A stretch of DNA of 64,000 nt, from the NCBI RefSeq assembly GCF_001590925.1, contig NZ_BCTU01000015.1:124001-188000 (forward strand). The letters run 5' to 3'. The translations under genes were made by a program, and so were the position numbers. The number at the start of each line of letters is the position of its first letter. Positions within the stretch are counted from its first letter, which is position 1. Shown in pieces: positions 20,547 through 28,874 of this stretch. Below the pieces are notes generated by a model. That model ran no database searches, was not told the origin of the DNA, and worked only from the letters and a program-made list of their open reading frames with translations. Origin of the DNA: Serratia plymuthica NBRC 102599 (GTDB taxonomy: Bacteria > Pseudomonadota > Gammaproteobacteria > Enterobacterales > Enterobacteriaceae).

Positions 20547-21254
20547 ATGCTCGATCAAACCCAATTCCCCATCACCAAACTGTGGCCGGCGCAACATCCG
20601 GAACGGCTGCAGCTTTACTCGCTGCCAACGCCTAACGGCGTAAAAGTGTCCATTATGCTCGAAGAGATCGGCCTGCCTTATGAAGCGCACCTGATCGATA
20701 TCGGCAAGAATGAAACCTGGACACCGGAGTTTTTGTCGCTGAACCCTAACGGTAAAATCCCTTCGATTATCGATCCCGATGGCCCAGGCGGTAAGCCGCT
20801 GGCGCTGTTTGAATCCGGTGCCATCCTGCTGTATCTGGCAGAGAAAAGCGGTCAATTCCTGCCACAGGATCCCGCGCAGCGCTATGAAACCATCCAATGG
20901 GTATTTTTCCAGATGGCGGCGGTCGGCCCGATGTTCGGCCAACTCGGCTTCTTCCACCGCTTCGCCGGGCGTGAATACGAAGATAAACGCCCGCTGGAGC
21001 GTTATAAAAATGAATCCAAACGCCTGCTCGGCGTGCTGGAAAGCCGCCTCGAAGGCCGCGACTGGATCATGGGCCAGGATTACACCATCGCCGACATTTC
21101 ACTGCTGGGCTGGGTGCGTAACCTGATCGGTTTCTACGAAGCGCGCGAACTGGTGGAGTTCGACAGTTTCCCACGGGTGGGGCAATGGCTGGAGCGCGGT
21201 TTGGCGCGCCCGGCAGTACAACGCGGCCTGACTATTCCCGCCCGTAACGACTAA
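20547..21254 (+). CDS. Nu-class glutathione S-transferase (YfcG/YghU-like)
   Basis: A 235-residue cytosolic glutathione transferase or disulfide-bond reductase. The N-terminal thioredoxin-like domain has TPNGVKVSIMLEE and NPNGKIPSIID; FESGAILLYLAEKSG leads into the helical C-terminal domain with QWVFFQMAAVGPMFGQ and YTIADISLLGWV. The TPNG motif and GPMFGQ segment match E. coli YfcG and YghU, which bind two glutathiones and reduce disulfides. I use the ATG at 20547, preceded by GAGGA, not the longer frame from 20502. It is followed by its own terminator. Confidence 0.9.
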   Translation: MLDQTQFPITKLWPAQHPERLQLYSLPTPNGVKVSIMLEEIGLPYEAHLIDIGKNETWTPEFLSLNPNGKIPSIIDPDGPGGKPLALFESGAILLYLAEKSGQFLPQDPAQRYETIQWVFFQMAAVGPMFGQLGFFHRFAGREYEDKRPLERYKNESKRLLGVLESRLEGRDWIMGQDYTIADISLLGWVRNLIGFYEARELVEFDSFPRVGQWLERGLARPAVQRGLTIPARND

Positions 21255-21264
21255 TTTATTGCCT

Positions 21265-21289
21265 GGGATAGCCGGCGGCTATCCCATTT
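21265..21289 (+). terminator. Terminator of the glutathione transferase gene
   Basis: Perfect 9-bp stem GGGATAGCC / GGCTATCCC with loop GGC, followed by ATTTT, 10 bases after the stop. Confidence 0.8.
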
Positions 21290-21301
21290 TCGCCCCCCGC
21301 A

Positions 21302-21320
21302 TCGTCATAAAAGTGTCACA
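21302..21320 (+). promoter_or_regulatory. Pho box upstream of phoA
   Basis: CGTCATAAAAGTGTCACA closely matches the PhoB-binding box of E. coli phoA (two direct CTGTCAT-like repeats, 11 bases apart). It lies about 73 bases before the phoA start. This implies induction by phosphate starvation through PhoR-PhoB. Confidence 0.75.
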
Positions 21321-21392
21321 CCTCTGCACTACTCTCCCTGCGTAACAAACTGATGCTATTTGTGTTTTATTATTACGACAAGGAGTTTTCCC

Positions 21393-22820
21393 ATGCTGCA
21401 GCCCGTTTCTTTGATCGCCGGCGCCGTGTTATCCGCCCTGCTTTGTTCCACCGCCTTCGCCGATGAAACACCGGCCAATACCGCGGGTCTTTCCGAGCGC
21501 GCGGCGCGCGGTAACATCGTGGAGCCGGGCGGCGCACGCCGTCTGAGCGGCGATCAAACCGCCGCGCTGAAAGCCTCGCTGTCTGACAAAACGGTTAAAA
21601 ACGTGATTTTATTGATCGGCGACGGCATGGGCGATTCTGAAATCACCTCGGCGCGCAACTACGCAGAAGGCGCGGGCGGCTATTTTAAAGGCATTGATGC
21701 CCTGCCGCTGACCGGCCAATACACCCATTACTCGCTGGATAAGAAAACCCACAAACCGGATTACGTGACGGATTCCGCCGCCTCGGCGACCGCATGGTCC
21801 ACCGGCGTAAAAACCTATAACGGCGCGCTGGGAGTTGACGTCAACGGCAAGGACCAGCCGACACTGCTGGAGATCGCCAAGGCGGCGGGCAAAGCCACCG
21901 GTAACGTCTCCACCGCCGAGCTGCAGGACGCCACACCGGCCGCTCAGGTTTCGCATGTCACCTCACGCAAATGTTACGGCCCGGAAGAAACCAGCGAAAA
22001 ATGCGCCACCAACGCGCTGGAGAATGGCGGCCGCGGCTCGATCACCGAGCAATTGCTCAAAACCCGTGCCGACGTCTCGCTGGGAGGTGGAGCGAAATCC
22101 TTTAATCAGCTGGCGAAAAGCGGCGAATGGCAGGGAAAATCATTGAAAGACCAGGCAACCGCGCTGGGTTATCAGTGGGTGGAAAACCTCGACGGCCTGA
22201 ATGCCATCAGCGTAGCCAATCAGCAAAAACCGCTGCTGGGGTTGTTTGCCGCCGGCAATATGCCGGTGCGCTGGCAGGGCCCGAAAGCCTCGCATCACGG
22301 TAATATCGACCAACCGGCGGTCACCTGCGAGAACAACCCGGCACGTACTGCCGACATCCCAACGCTGGCGGCGATGACCGAAAAAGCGATAGATCTGCTG
22401 AAAAACCAGCAGAACGGTTTCTTCTTGCAGGTGGAAGGCGCATCGATCGACAAGCAGGACCATGAAGCCAACCCTTGCGGCCAGTTCGGCGAGACGGTCG
22501 ATCTGGATGAAGCGGTACAGAAAGCGCTGGCCTTCGCCCGCGCCGACGGCAACACGCTGGTGATTGTCACCGCCGACCACGCCCATTCCAGCCAGATTAT
22601 TGCCGTCGATGCCAAAGCGCCAGGCCTGACGCAAACGCTGACCACCAAAGATGGTGCGCCAATGACCATCAGCTACGGTAACTCGGAGGAAGGCTCTCAG
22701 GGACACACCGGCACCCAGTTGCGCGTTGCCGCCTACGGCCCGCGTGCGGCTAACATCGTGGGCCTGACCGATCAGACCGACCTGTTCTACACCATGCGTG
22801 ACGCTATGGCGATCAAGTAA
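21393..22820 (+). CDS. phoA: Periplasmic alkaline phosphatase
   Basis: Releases phosphate from organic monoesters in the periplasm when phosphate is scarce. 475 residues from the ATG at 21393, which has AAGGAG upstream; the frame extends to 21360 without a better site. The signal peptide ends at about residue 23 (LLCSTAFA). The metal-binding/catalytic block [10 protein letters not shown] is at about 77-85. The nucleophile is Ser128 in [21 protein letters not shown] and VTADHAHSS supply further zinc and magnesium ligands, and GHTGTQL the last. The Pho box and the terminator downstream complete a single-gene unit. Confidence 0.95.
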   Translation: MLQPVSLIAGAVLSALLCSTAFADETPANTAGLSERAARGNIVEPGGARRLSGDQTAALKASLSDKTVKNVILLIGDGMGDSEITSARNYAEGAGGYFKGIDALPLTGQYTHYSLDKKTHKPDYVTDSAASATAWSTGVKTYNGALGVDVNGKDQPTLLEIAKAAGKATGNVSTAELQDATPAAQVSHVTSRKCYGPEETSEKCATNALENGGRGSITEQLLKTRADVSLGGGAKSFNQLAKSGEWQGKSLKDQATALGYQWVENLDGLNAISVANQQKPLLGLFAAGNMPVRWQGPKASHHGNIDQPAVTCENNPARTADIPTLAAMTEKAIDLLKNQQNGFFLQVEGASIDKQDHEANPCGQFGETVDLDEAVQKALAFARADGNTLVIVTADHAHSSQIIAVDAKAPGLTQTLTTKDGAPMTISYGNSEEGSQGHTGTQLRVAAYGPRAANIVGLTDQTDLFYTMRDAMAIK

Positions 22821-22848
22821 GTTGGTTGCCGGGTAGCTTGCTCTATCC

Positions 22849-22877
22849 CTTCTCCTCCTGAATATCAGGGGGAGAAG
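22849..22877 (+). terminator. Terminator downstream of phoA
   Basis: 12-bp arms (CTTCTCCTCCTG / CAGGGGGAGAAG) with one mismatch and a 5-base loop, 28 bases after the stop. No strong T-run. Confidence 0.6.
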
Positions 22878-22971
22878 CGGCTTTAACAGGTTAAAAATGA
22901 TCGATTAACGGCTATATTCACCCTTGCGTCTTCACTTCGCGCCAAAGCGCCCAGATGAAAAGGATGAACCC

Positions 22972-23532
22972 TTGCAGTTGATTAGCCTGCCATTGACCAC
23001 CGAACGCCTGCGGCTACGCCGCTTTACCCCTGCCGATCTCAATGCCTACGCCGCTTATCACCGCCTGCCGGAGGTTTATCGGTATTTGTACGCCCCCACG
23101 CCGAGCGATGCGCAGTTGGAAGAACAGCTTTCCCAGGCGGTGGCTTCGCGTTTCAGTGAGGATGGCGATATCTTTTATTGTGCGGTCACCCTGCCAGACA
23201 GTGGGGAATTGATCGGTGAAGTGCTGCTGAAACTGGCCAACCGCGCGGCATTGCAAGGAGAGATCGGTTATATCTTCAACCCGCTCTACGCCGGTAAAGG
23301 CTATGCCGCAGAAGCGGTGCGTGCGGTGCTCGATCGCGGGTTCAGCGAAGTGGGCTGCCACCGCATCTTTGCCCGGCTCGATGCCGCCAATCAGGGCTCG
23401 GTCGGCGTGGTCGAGCGGCTGGGCATGCGCAAAGAGGCGCACCTGCGGCAAAACGACCGTTTCAACGGCGAATGGGGCGACGAGTTTATTTACGCCTTGT
23501 TGAACGAAGAATGGCAGCGCAGGCTGCCGTAG
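22972..23532 (+). CDS. GNAT family N-acetyltransferase (RimJ/RimL type)
   Basis: Acetyl-CoA-dependent acetyltransferase of about 186 residues. LPLTTERLRLRRFTPADL opens the domain as in the RimJ/RimL subgroup; the central EIGYIFNPLYAGKGYAAEA is the acetyl-CoA pyrophosphate loop and AANQGSVGVVERLGMRKE a late conserved helix. No ATG fits the N-terminus. I favour the TTG at 22972, with AAGGA about 9 bases upstream. A longer start at 22924 would add 16 residues before the conserved part. It almost touches the convergent TetR gene (6 bases between stops). The acceptor cannot be inferred. Confidence 0.82.
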   Translation: MQLISLPLTTERLRLRRFTPADLNAYAAYHRLPEVYRYLYAPTPSDAQLEEQLSQAVASRFSEDGDIFYCAVTLPDSGELIGEVLLKLANRAALQGEIGYIFNPLYAGKGYAAEAVRAVLDRGFSEVGCHRIFARLDAANQGSVGVVERLGMRKEAHLRQNDRFNGEWGDEFIYALLNEEWQRRLP

Positions 23533-23538
23533 CACGTT

Positions 23539-24162
23539 CTAGGCATCTGCCAGCACCTTCGCCGCCATTTGCTTATAGCTCTCCACCAGTTCACGGCCCT
23601 CATCGGGGCCGGTACTGACCGCCAGGCGCATCGTCGCCTCCCCCAGGTGCATCAGCAGAAAAGCGGCATTTTCAACCGCAACAGGATCCGCCTGTGGCCG
23701 CAAACGCCGTATCGCCGCCGCCAACAACGCACCGTTCAATCGGCTTTCCGCCACCTCTTCTTCGCGCAGCGTTTTGTTGGCCTGCGTCGCCGCCCAGATA
23801 TCCCGCATGACGGGCTCAGCCATAAACAGGGCATAATATTCGTCAATCAGGCAGCTAAAAGCCGCGATCAGTTGTGGAAAATTCTGCACTTCAGTTAAAC
23901 ACTGCTCAATGCATTCACGCGCTTCCTGGTTATAACGCTGTGCCAGCACGCGCACGATAGCGGTCTTATCCGGGAAGTACTGGTACAGCGCCCCAATGGA
24001 AATACCGGCATTGAGCGCCACTTCGCTCATGCGCATCGCATCACTGCCCTGCCGGGCTATCAGCGCGGTAGCGCAATCCAGGATCAGCGCCACCTTCTCA
24101 CGGCTCCGCGTCTGGCTGGGTTTACGCCGCAACGCGGGCGGATTTTTTTGCTTGTCATTCAT
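23539..24162 (-). CDS. TetR family transcriptional regulator
   Basis: A 207-residue repressor from the ATG at 24162, the codon best spaced from AAGGA; two earlier in-frame starts exist. The helix-turn-helix is visible at about 20-60 (SREKVALILDCATALIARQGSDAM... SIGALYQYFPDKTAIV). The C-terminal effector domain is helical and diverged. It lies back-to-back with the NmrA-like gene; the 97-base gap contains a palindrome overlapping the start region of that gene's promoter, so it probably represses that gene. Confidence 0.9.
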   Translation of the reverse strand: MNDKQKNPPALRRKPSQTRSREKVALILDCATALIARQGSDAMRMSEVALNAGISIGALYQYFPDKTAIVRVLAQRYNQEARECIEQCLTEVQNFPQLIAAFSCLIDEYYALFMAEPVMRDIWAATQANKTLREEEVAESRLNGALLAAAIRRLRPQADPVAVENAAFLLMHLGEATMRLAVSTGPDEGRELVESYKQMAAKVLADA

Positions 24163-24191
24163 CAGCATCGTCCTTTGAACCAAAAACTGCC

Positions 24192-24246
24192 TTGACAATA
24201 ATACGAGGGTTTATCATATTTACAAAACATGAGTAACACTCACATT
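24192..24246 (+). promoter_or_regulatory. Promoter and probable TetR operator before the NmrA-like gene
   Basis: TTGACA at 24192-24197 and CATATT at 24215-24220 (17-base spacer) form a sigma-70-type promoter. Just downstream, AACATGAGTAACACTCACATT (24226-24246) is an imperfect palindrome matching in about 7 of 10 half-site positions. A repressor bound there would block transcription. The factor is presumably the divergent TetR. Confidence 0.55.
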
Positions 24247-24259
24247 TTGGAGATGAACG

Positions 24260-25099
24260 ATGGATAACAGCGATATGACCTCACCGATACTGGTTTTAGG
24301 CGCCACCGGTAAAACCGGCAGCCGTGTAGCAGCGCGTTTGCAACAGCAAGGCGTGGCCGTACGCCCCGGCCACCGTGGCGCCGCCATTCCTTTTGACTGG
24401 GAGGACAGCGGCAGTTGGCAACCGGCCTTACAGGATGTGAAAAAGGTGTATCTCAGCTTCCAGCCCGATCTGGCGGTGCCGGGCGCCATCGACACCATTG
24501 AACGTTTTTGCCGACAGGCGGTAACGGGGGGTGTGCAAAAGATCGTGTTGCTCAGCGGGCGCGGAGAAGACGAAGCTCGCCAGGCAGAAGAAATGGTAGA
24601 GCGCAGCGGCGCGGACTGGACGATATTGCGCGCCAGCTGGTTTATGCAAAACTTCAGCGAAAGCTTTATTCTCGATGAGCTGCTGAACGGCACGGTTTAT
24701 TTGCCGCCGGGCGAAATTCCAGAGCCCTTTATTGATGCCGATGATATCGCCGACATCGCGGTCGCCGCTCTCACTCAGCCCGGCCACAGCAATAGGGTAT
24801 ATGAACTAACCGGCCCGCGACTGATGACGTTTGAACAAGCCATTAGCGAGATTGCCGCCGCCAGCGGACGTGAGATTCTCTATCAGCAAGTGCCGATAGC
24901 CGATTATGTCGGTTATCTGCGCGAAGCGCAGTTGCCGGAGGAGATGGTCAGCTTGCTGGAGTATCTGTTCAGTACGGTACTGGATGGGCGCAATGCATCA
25001 CTGACCGACGACGTTCAACGCAGCCTTGGGCGCCCGGCGCGTGATTTCAGCACCTATGCCGCCGACACGGCAACCCGCGGTATTTGGCAACCGCGCTAA
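24260..25099 (+). CDS. NmrA-like NAD(P)-binding oxidoreductase
   Basis: A 279-residue atypical short-chain dehydrogenase. The dinucleotide motif GATGKTGSRVAARL is at about 12-25. RASWFMQNFSE near 130 and the YELTGPR...TFEQAISEIAAASG block are typical of NmrA/QOR2-type proteins, whose members reduce quinones or azo compounds or sense redox state. The classical YxxxK active site is missing, as usual for the NmrA subgroup. It has a GGAG ribosome site and is divergent from the TetR gene that probably controls it. The effector and substrate are unknown. Confidence 0.88.
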   Translation: MDNSDMTSPILVLGATGKTGSRVAARLQQQGVAVRPGHRGAAIPFDWEDSGSWQPALQDVKKVYLSFQPDLAVPGAIDTIERFCRQAVTGGVQKIVLLSGRGEDEARQAEEMVERSGADWTILRASWFMQNFSESFILDELLNGTVYLPPGEIPEPFIDADDIADIAVAALTQPGHSNRVYELTGPRLMTFEQAISEIAAASGREILYQQVPIADYVGYLREAQLPEEMVSLLEYLFSTVLDGRNASLTDDVQRSLGRPARDFSTYAADTATRGIWQPR

Positions 25100-25108
25100 T
25101 CGGATGCC

Positions 25109-25135
25109 GGCCGCCCTACGGCGGCCATTTTCTTT
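25109..25135 (+). terminator. Terminator of the NmrA-like gene
   Basis: Perfect stem GGCCGCC / GGCGGCC with a 4-base loop followed by ATTTTCTTTTT, 9 bases after the stop. Confidence 0.85.
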
Positions 25136-25533
25136 TTGTTACCGGCTAGCCTTTGCAATTCATCGCTAAATATTGTGTGATAATGAAATATCGTTTAAAT
25201 CAACGGCAATTAAACCCTGCTAATTTAGCGGTTATATTTAGCCCGCAATAATAAATGAATTATTCCTGCCTATATTTCTCTTTTTTTAGTTACAAAAGTA
25301 GTTTTTAACATTCTTGCAAACAATAATATCCCCTCAGTAACCTGAGTTGAACACTCCGCCTCCAGGTAGCCTGTAATAATCCACTTTTCGTTAAAGAAAA
25401 CTATTAACAAAAAGACATTATCACTGCAATTCGGCTCATGCCGGGCGGTCTGTTTTGGCTTATTTCCAGGGTAACTCCCGATAAATTCTTTCACCTGCAA
25501 TGAGTAGAATTTACACATAAGAGATTTGATTTA
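25136..25533. other. Upstream region of mqo
   Basis: About 400 AT-rich bases expected to hold the mqo promoter. An 82-codon leftward frame at 25270-25518 has no ribosome site and reads like chance sequence. No other signal recognised. Confidence 0.5.
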
Positions 25534-27111
25534 ATGAGAAAATTACTCGTCCTGATCTTCTGTCTGAATCTGTTCGGCATCACGCAACAGGCTGCAGCAG
25601 AAGAGAACAAGACCGTCGATGTGGTACTGATTGGCGGCGGCATCATGAGCGCCACCCTGGGGACTTACCTGCATGAACTGGAGCCGAACTGGTCCATCGA
25701 CATGTATGAGCGCATGAACGGCGTTGCGGAAGAAAGCTCCAACGGCTGGAATAATGCCGGTACCGGCCACTCCGCTTTCGCCGAAATGAACTACACCCCG
25801 GAGAAAGAAGACGGCACCATTGATATCAGCAAAGCCGTGGTGGTTAACGAGTCTTTTGAAATTTCTCGTCAGTTCTGGTCTTATCAGGTAAAAAATAACG
25901 TCCTGAAAGATCCAAAATCCTTTATTAACAGCGTACCGCACATGAGCTTTGTCTGGGGTGACGATAACGTCAACTTCCTGCGCAAACGCTATGAGGCGCT
26001 GCAGCACAGCACCCTGTTCCGCGGGATGGAATACTCCGAAGACGCCAACCAGATTAAACAGTGGGCGCCGCTGGTAATGAACGGCCGCGATCCGGCGCAG
26101 AAAATTGCCGCGACCCGCATGCCGCTGGGTACCGACGTCAACTTTGGCGTGATCACCCATCAACTGGTGGATACGCTGACCAAAAATCCTAACTTCAAGC
26201 TGAACCTGAGCCATGAAGTGCGCGATATCAAACGCAACGCCGACAACACCTGGCGCGTCACCGTGGCCGATCTGAACCGTGACGGTAAAGAAACCACCGT
26301 TAACGCCAAATTCGTGTTTATCGGGGCAGGCGGCGCCTCTCTGACACTGTTGCAGAAATCCGGCATTCCTGAAGCTGACGGCTACGGCGGTTTCCCGGTC
26401 GGTGGCCAGTTCCTGGTGACCACCAATCCGGAAGTGGCGAATCAGCATCTGGCCAAGGTTTACGGTCTGGCCAGCGTAGGTTCGCCGCCAATGTCGGTTC
26501 CGCACCTGGACACCCGCATGCTGGATGGCAAGCGCGTCGTCCTGTTCGGGCCATTCGCCACCTTCTCCAGCAAGTTCCTGAAAAACGGTTCGCTGTTCGA
26601 TCTGCTGCACTCTCTGAGCACGTCTAACCTGATGCCGATGACCCACGTCGGGCTGGATAACTTCGACCTGGTGAAATACCTGGTTGGCCAGTTGATGATG
26701 AACGACGATGACCGTTTCGCTGCGCTGAAAGAGTACTTCCCTGAAGCCAAACAGGCCGACTGGAAGCTGTGGACCGCCGGCCAACGCGTGCAGATCATCA
26801 AGAAAGACGATGAGAAAGGCGGCGTGTTGCAGTTCGGCACCGAAGTGGTCAGCTCCGAGGACGGCAGCATCGCCGCCCTGCTCGGCGCATCGCCGGGCGC
26901 CTCTACCGCTGCGCCAATCATGCTGCACCTGATGGAAAAAGTGTTCAAAGATAAAGTGGCGACGCCGGAATGGCAGAGCAAGCTGAAAGAGATCATTCCA
27001 TCCTATGGTCACAAGCTGAACGGCGACATTGAAATGACCAACAAGATCCGCGGCTACACCAGCAGCGTCTTGCAGTTGGACTATATCGAAGTGAAGCCGG
27101 AAACTCACTGA
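25534..27111 (+). CDS. mqo: Malate:quinone oxidoreductase
   Basis: FAD-dependent membrane-associated enzyme oxidising malate to oxaloacetate and reducing quinone, an alternative to NAD-malate dehydrogenase in the citric acid cycle. 525 residues, close to E. coli Mqo. After a hydrophobic N-terminal segment (about 1-22) comes the FAD motif [14 protein letters not shown], then [29 protein letters not shown] and a late [15 protein letters not shown]. Like E. coli Mqo it carries a signal-like N-terminus ahead of a flavin domain that belongs in the cytoplasm; this is seen in the family and is probably a membrane anchor. The ribosome site is weak. Confidence 0.95.
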   Translation: MRKLLVLIFCLNLFGITQQAAAEENKTVDVVLIGGGIMSATLGTYLHELEPNWSIDMYERMNGVAEESSNGWNNAGTGHSAFAEMNYTPEKEDGTIDISKAVVVNESFEISRQFWSYQVKNNVLKDPKSFINSVPHMSFVWGDDNVNFLRKRYEALQHSTLFRGMEYSEDANQIKQWAPLVMNGRDPAQKIAATRMPLGTDVNFGVITHQLVDTLTKNPNFKLNLSHEVRDIKRNADNTWRVTVADLNRDGKETTVNAKFVFIGAGGASLTLLQKSGIPEADGYGGFPVGGQFLVTTNPEVANQHLAKVYGLASVGSPPMSVPHLDTRMLDGKRVVLFGPFATFSSKFLKNGSLFDLLHSLSTSNLMPMTHVGLDNFDLVKYLVGQLMMNDDDRFAALKEYFPEAKQADWKLWTAGQRVQIIKKDDEKGGVLQFGTEVVSSEDGSIAALLGASPGASTAAPIMLHLMEKVFKDKVATPEWQSKLKEIIPSYGHKLNGDIEMTNKIRGYTSSVLQLDYIEVKPETH

Positions 27112-27136
27112 TTCGACGTTTGTTCCCCCTTCCCTC

Positions 27137-27160
27137 AAGGCCGCCTCGTGCGGCCTTTTC
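27137..27160 (+). terminator. Terminator of mqo
   Basis: Perfect 8-bp stem AAGGCCGC / GCGGCCTT with a 5-base loop and TTTTC following, 25 bases after the stop. Confidence 0.85.
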
Positions 27161-27316
27161 TGTTTCTCCGCAGCTCGAAGAGCACGTTTAGCCACCTTTA
27201 GCCCTCCAGTTAACACTTGCGTAACCCGGTTCAGCGGCCTATTATCAAAGAACTAGCTTGGATAATTACTCTTACCTACTGTGACCTGAATGTCGTACCG
27301 CGGGAGAACTTAAACA

Positions 27317-27775
27317 ATGGATCGCGTCAATATCATTCACGATTTACTGAACTGGATTGAAACTCATCTGGATCAACCGTTGCTGTTAGATAACGTGGCG
27401 GCGAAATCGGGCTACTCCAAGTGGCACCTGCAAAGGATGTTCCGCAGCACCACCGGCCATGCGCTGGGCAGCTATATCCGCGAGCGCCGCCTGTCACAGG
27501 CCGCGCAGGCGCTGCGTTCGACCCCTCGCCCTATTCTCGACATCGCCCTGCAGTTCCACTTTGATTCCCAGCCGTCATTTTCACGCGCATTTAAAAAACA
27601 GTTCGGCAAAACGCCGGCGGTGTATCGCCGCACCACGCGCTGGGACGTGGTAGAGATGCGTCCGCAACCCATCACGCCGCAGAACGGGCATCGGCACGAG
27701 CCGTCGGGCGCGCACTTGTGGTATGCAGGGAAATGCGTGGAGGGTGCCTGCACTCATTGGATGGGCCAGCGCTAA
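27317..27775 (+). CDS. AraC family regulator, MarA/SoxS/Rob-like
   Basis: A 152-residue regulator made almost entirely of an AraC DNA-binding domain. Two helix-turn-helices are visible: DNVAAKSGYSKWHLQRMFRS at about 25-44 and a second in ILDIALQFHFDSQPSFSRAFKKQFGKTPAVYRR. This is the pattern of MarA, SoxS, RamA and the N-terminal half of Rob. These act as monomers and switch on efflux and stress genes. Beyond the domain there is a tail of about 40 residues (WDVVEMRPQP... CVEGACTHWM), longer than MarA but far shorter than Rob. Which member it equals cannot be settled by eye. Confidence 0.88.
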   Translation: MDRVNIIHDLLNWIETHLDQPLLLDNVAAKSGYSKWHLQRMFRSTTGHALGSYIRERRLSQAAQALRSTPRPILDIALQFHFDSQPSFSRAFKKQFGKTPAVYRRTTRWDVVEMRPQPITPQNGHRHEPSGAHLWYAGKCVEGACTHWMGQR

Positions 27776-27790
27776 GGCGGATAAAAAGCA

Positions 27791-27822
27791 AAAAGCCAAT
27801 GGGCAATCCCATTGGCTTTTTT
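27791..27822. terminator. Bidirectional terminator between the AraC gene and the fimbrial operon
   Basis: Perfect 13-bp stem AAAAGCCAATGGG / CCCATTGGCTTTT with a 4-base loop. It has T-runs on both strands and sits between converging genes. Confidence 0.92.
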
Positions 27823-27836
27823 AATGCCCGCAATAC

Positions 27837-28874
27837 TCAGTTGTATTCGATGGTAAAGGTTGCGGTCGACTGGATATTGCCGCCTTTGATCGTAGTGCCG
27901 GTACGATAGTAACGGGCTTTCAGCGGCAAGGTCAGGGTGTTGGCCTGGTTCGGTACGGTTCGGCCTGCGTTGACCGCGTCACCGTTCTTGATAGGCTGCG
28001 TGGTGCTGCCCGTCAACAACTGCACGGCAACGCCGGAAGCCGTATTGGCGCCAGATTGCGATTTGATCACGCCAGGCGCATTAGAACTGTCCGGAGTGTA
28101 GTCAAAACGCACATTCACAATCCCCTGCCCGGCATTGCCTGGCAGCAGATTTTCACCGACGCCGCCAACGCAGTTAATATTGAGATCAAACGCCTTCTCA
28201 CCCTGGGTTGAGCCGACAGCGCCAAAAGAGGCTGCCGTGACGGTATCCAGATTAACCACCTTATTTTTGGAACCGCTGTCCACATTGCAGGTGGAAGTGA
28301 CGATCGTCAGGCTGTTGGCATCGACTATCGATTGCAACAGCGGCAACCCAGGGCCGGTACCGTCCATGTAATAGTTGGTATAGAGCCCGGTAGTCAGCTG
28401 GCCGGTGCCTGTTTGGGCCGCGGTTTTAACGACGTCGATCTTGAAGTAACCACCGTTAAGGGTCACGTTGGAATTACCAGAAAAGTTCAAGGTATGAGGG
28501 TAGAAGTTACTCACCGAGCCGGCCTCACGGTACAAACGAATACCGATACCCGGAATATTGGTACTCCACACATTGGTGAAACTGGTAGCGCGGCCCTGCA
28601 TGATCGAACCAATCGCGCTGCCGCCTCTTGAGCAACTGGCGATATTACTGACTTCATTGATTGGAAACTGGCCGGTAACCAAAGTGTCGCCCACCTGGCT
28701 GCCTGGGGTCACCAGCACACGCCCAAGCTTCATATTGATCACCTGCGCCTTGTAACCACTTCTGACAGAACAGGCGGCATAAGCACTTTGACCGCCTACC
28801 ATCATCAAACCGAACAGCATCAAACATTTCGCTGACGTTTTATTCAGTGACAGAACACGCGTTAATTTTATCAT
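27837..28874 (-). CDS. Fimbrial tip adhesin (FimH-like two-domain pilin)
   Basis: A 345-residue exported fimbrial subunit, about twice the size of a pilin. A signal peptide ends near residue 33 (GGQSAYA, before ACSVRSGYK). An N-terminal receptor-binding domain (about 34-190) would be followed by a pilin domain (about 200-345) beginning near STCNVDSGSKNKVVNLDTV and ending in the Y-x-hydrophobic FTIEYN pattern that chaperones recognise. The start overlaps the usher stop as ATGA, so it is translationally coupled. Last gene of the pilin-chaperone-usher-adhesin operon. The ligand is unknown. Confidence 0.85.
   Translation of the reverse strand: MIKLTRVLSLNKTSAKCLMLFGLMMVGGQSAYAACSVRSGYKAQVINMKLGRVLVTPGSQVGDTLVTGQFPINEVSNIASCSRGGSAIGSIMQGRATSFTNVWSTNIPGIGIRLYREAGSVSNFYPHTLNFSGNSNVTLNGGYFKIDVVKTAAQTGTGQLTTGLYTNYYMDGTGPGLPLLQSIVDANSLTIVTSTCNVDSGSKNKVVNLDTVTAASFGAVGSTQGEKAFDLNINCVGGVGENLLPGNAGQGIVNVRFDYTPDSSNAPGVIKSQSGANTASGVAVQLLTGSTTQPIKNGDAVNAGRTVPNQANTLTLPLKARYYRTGTTIKGGNIQSTATFTIEYN

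Noticed and set aside
25270-25518. 82-codon leftward frame upstream of mqo
   Set aside because: No ribosome site, low-complexity AT-rich origin, lies where the mqo promoter is expected.
25543-27216. 557-codon frame antisense to mqo
   Set aside because: Mirror of a well supported gene with an unnatural amino-acid composition.
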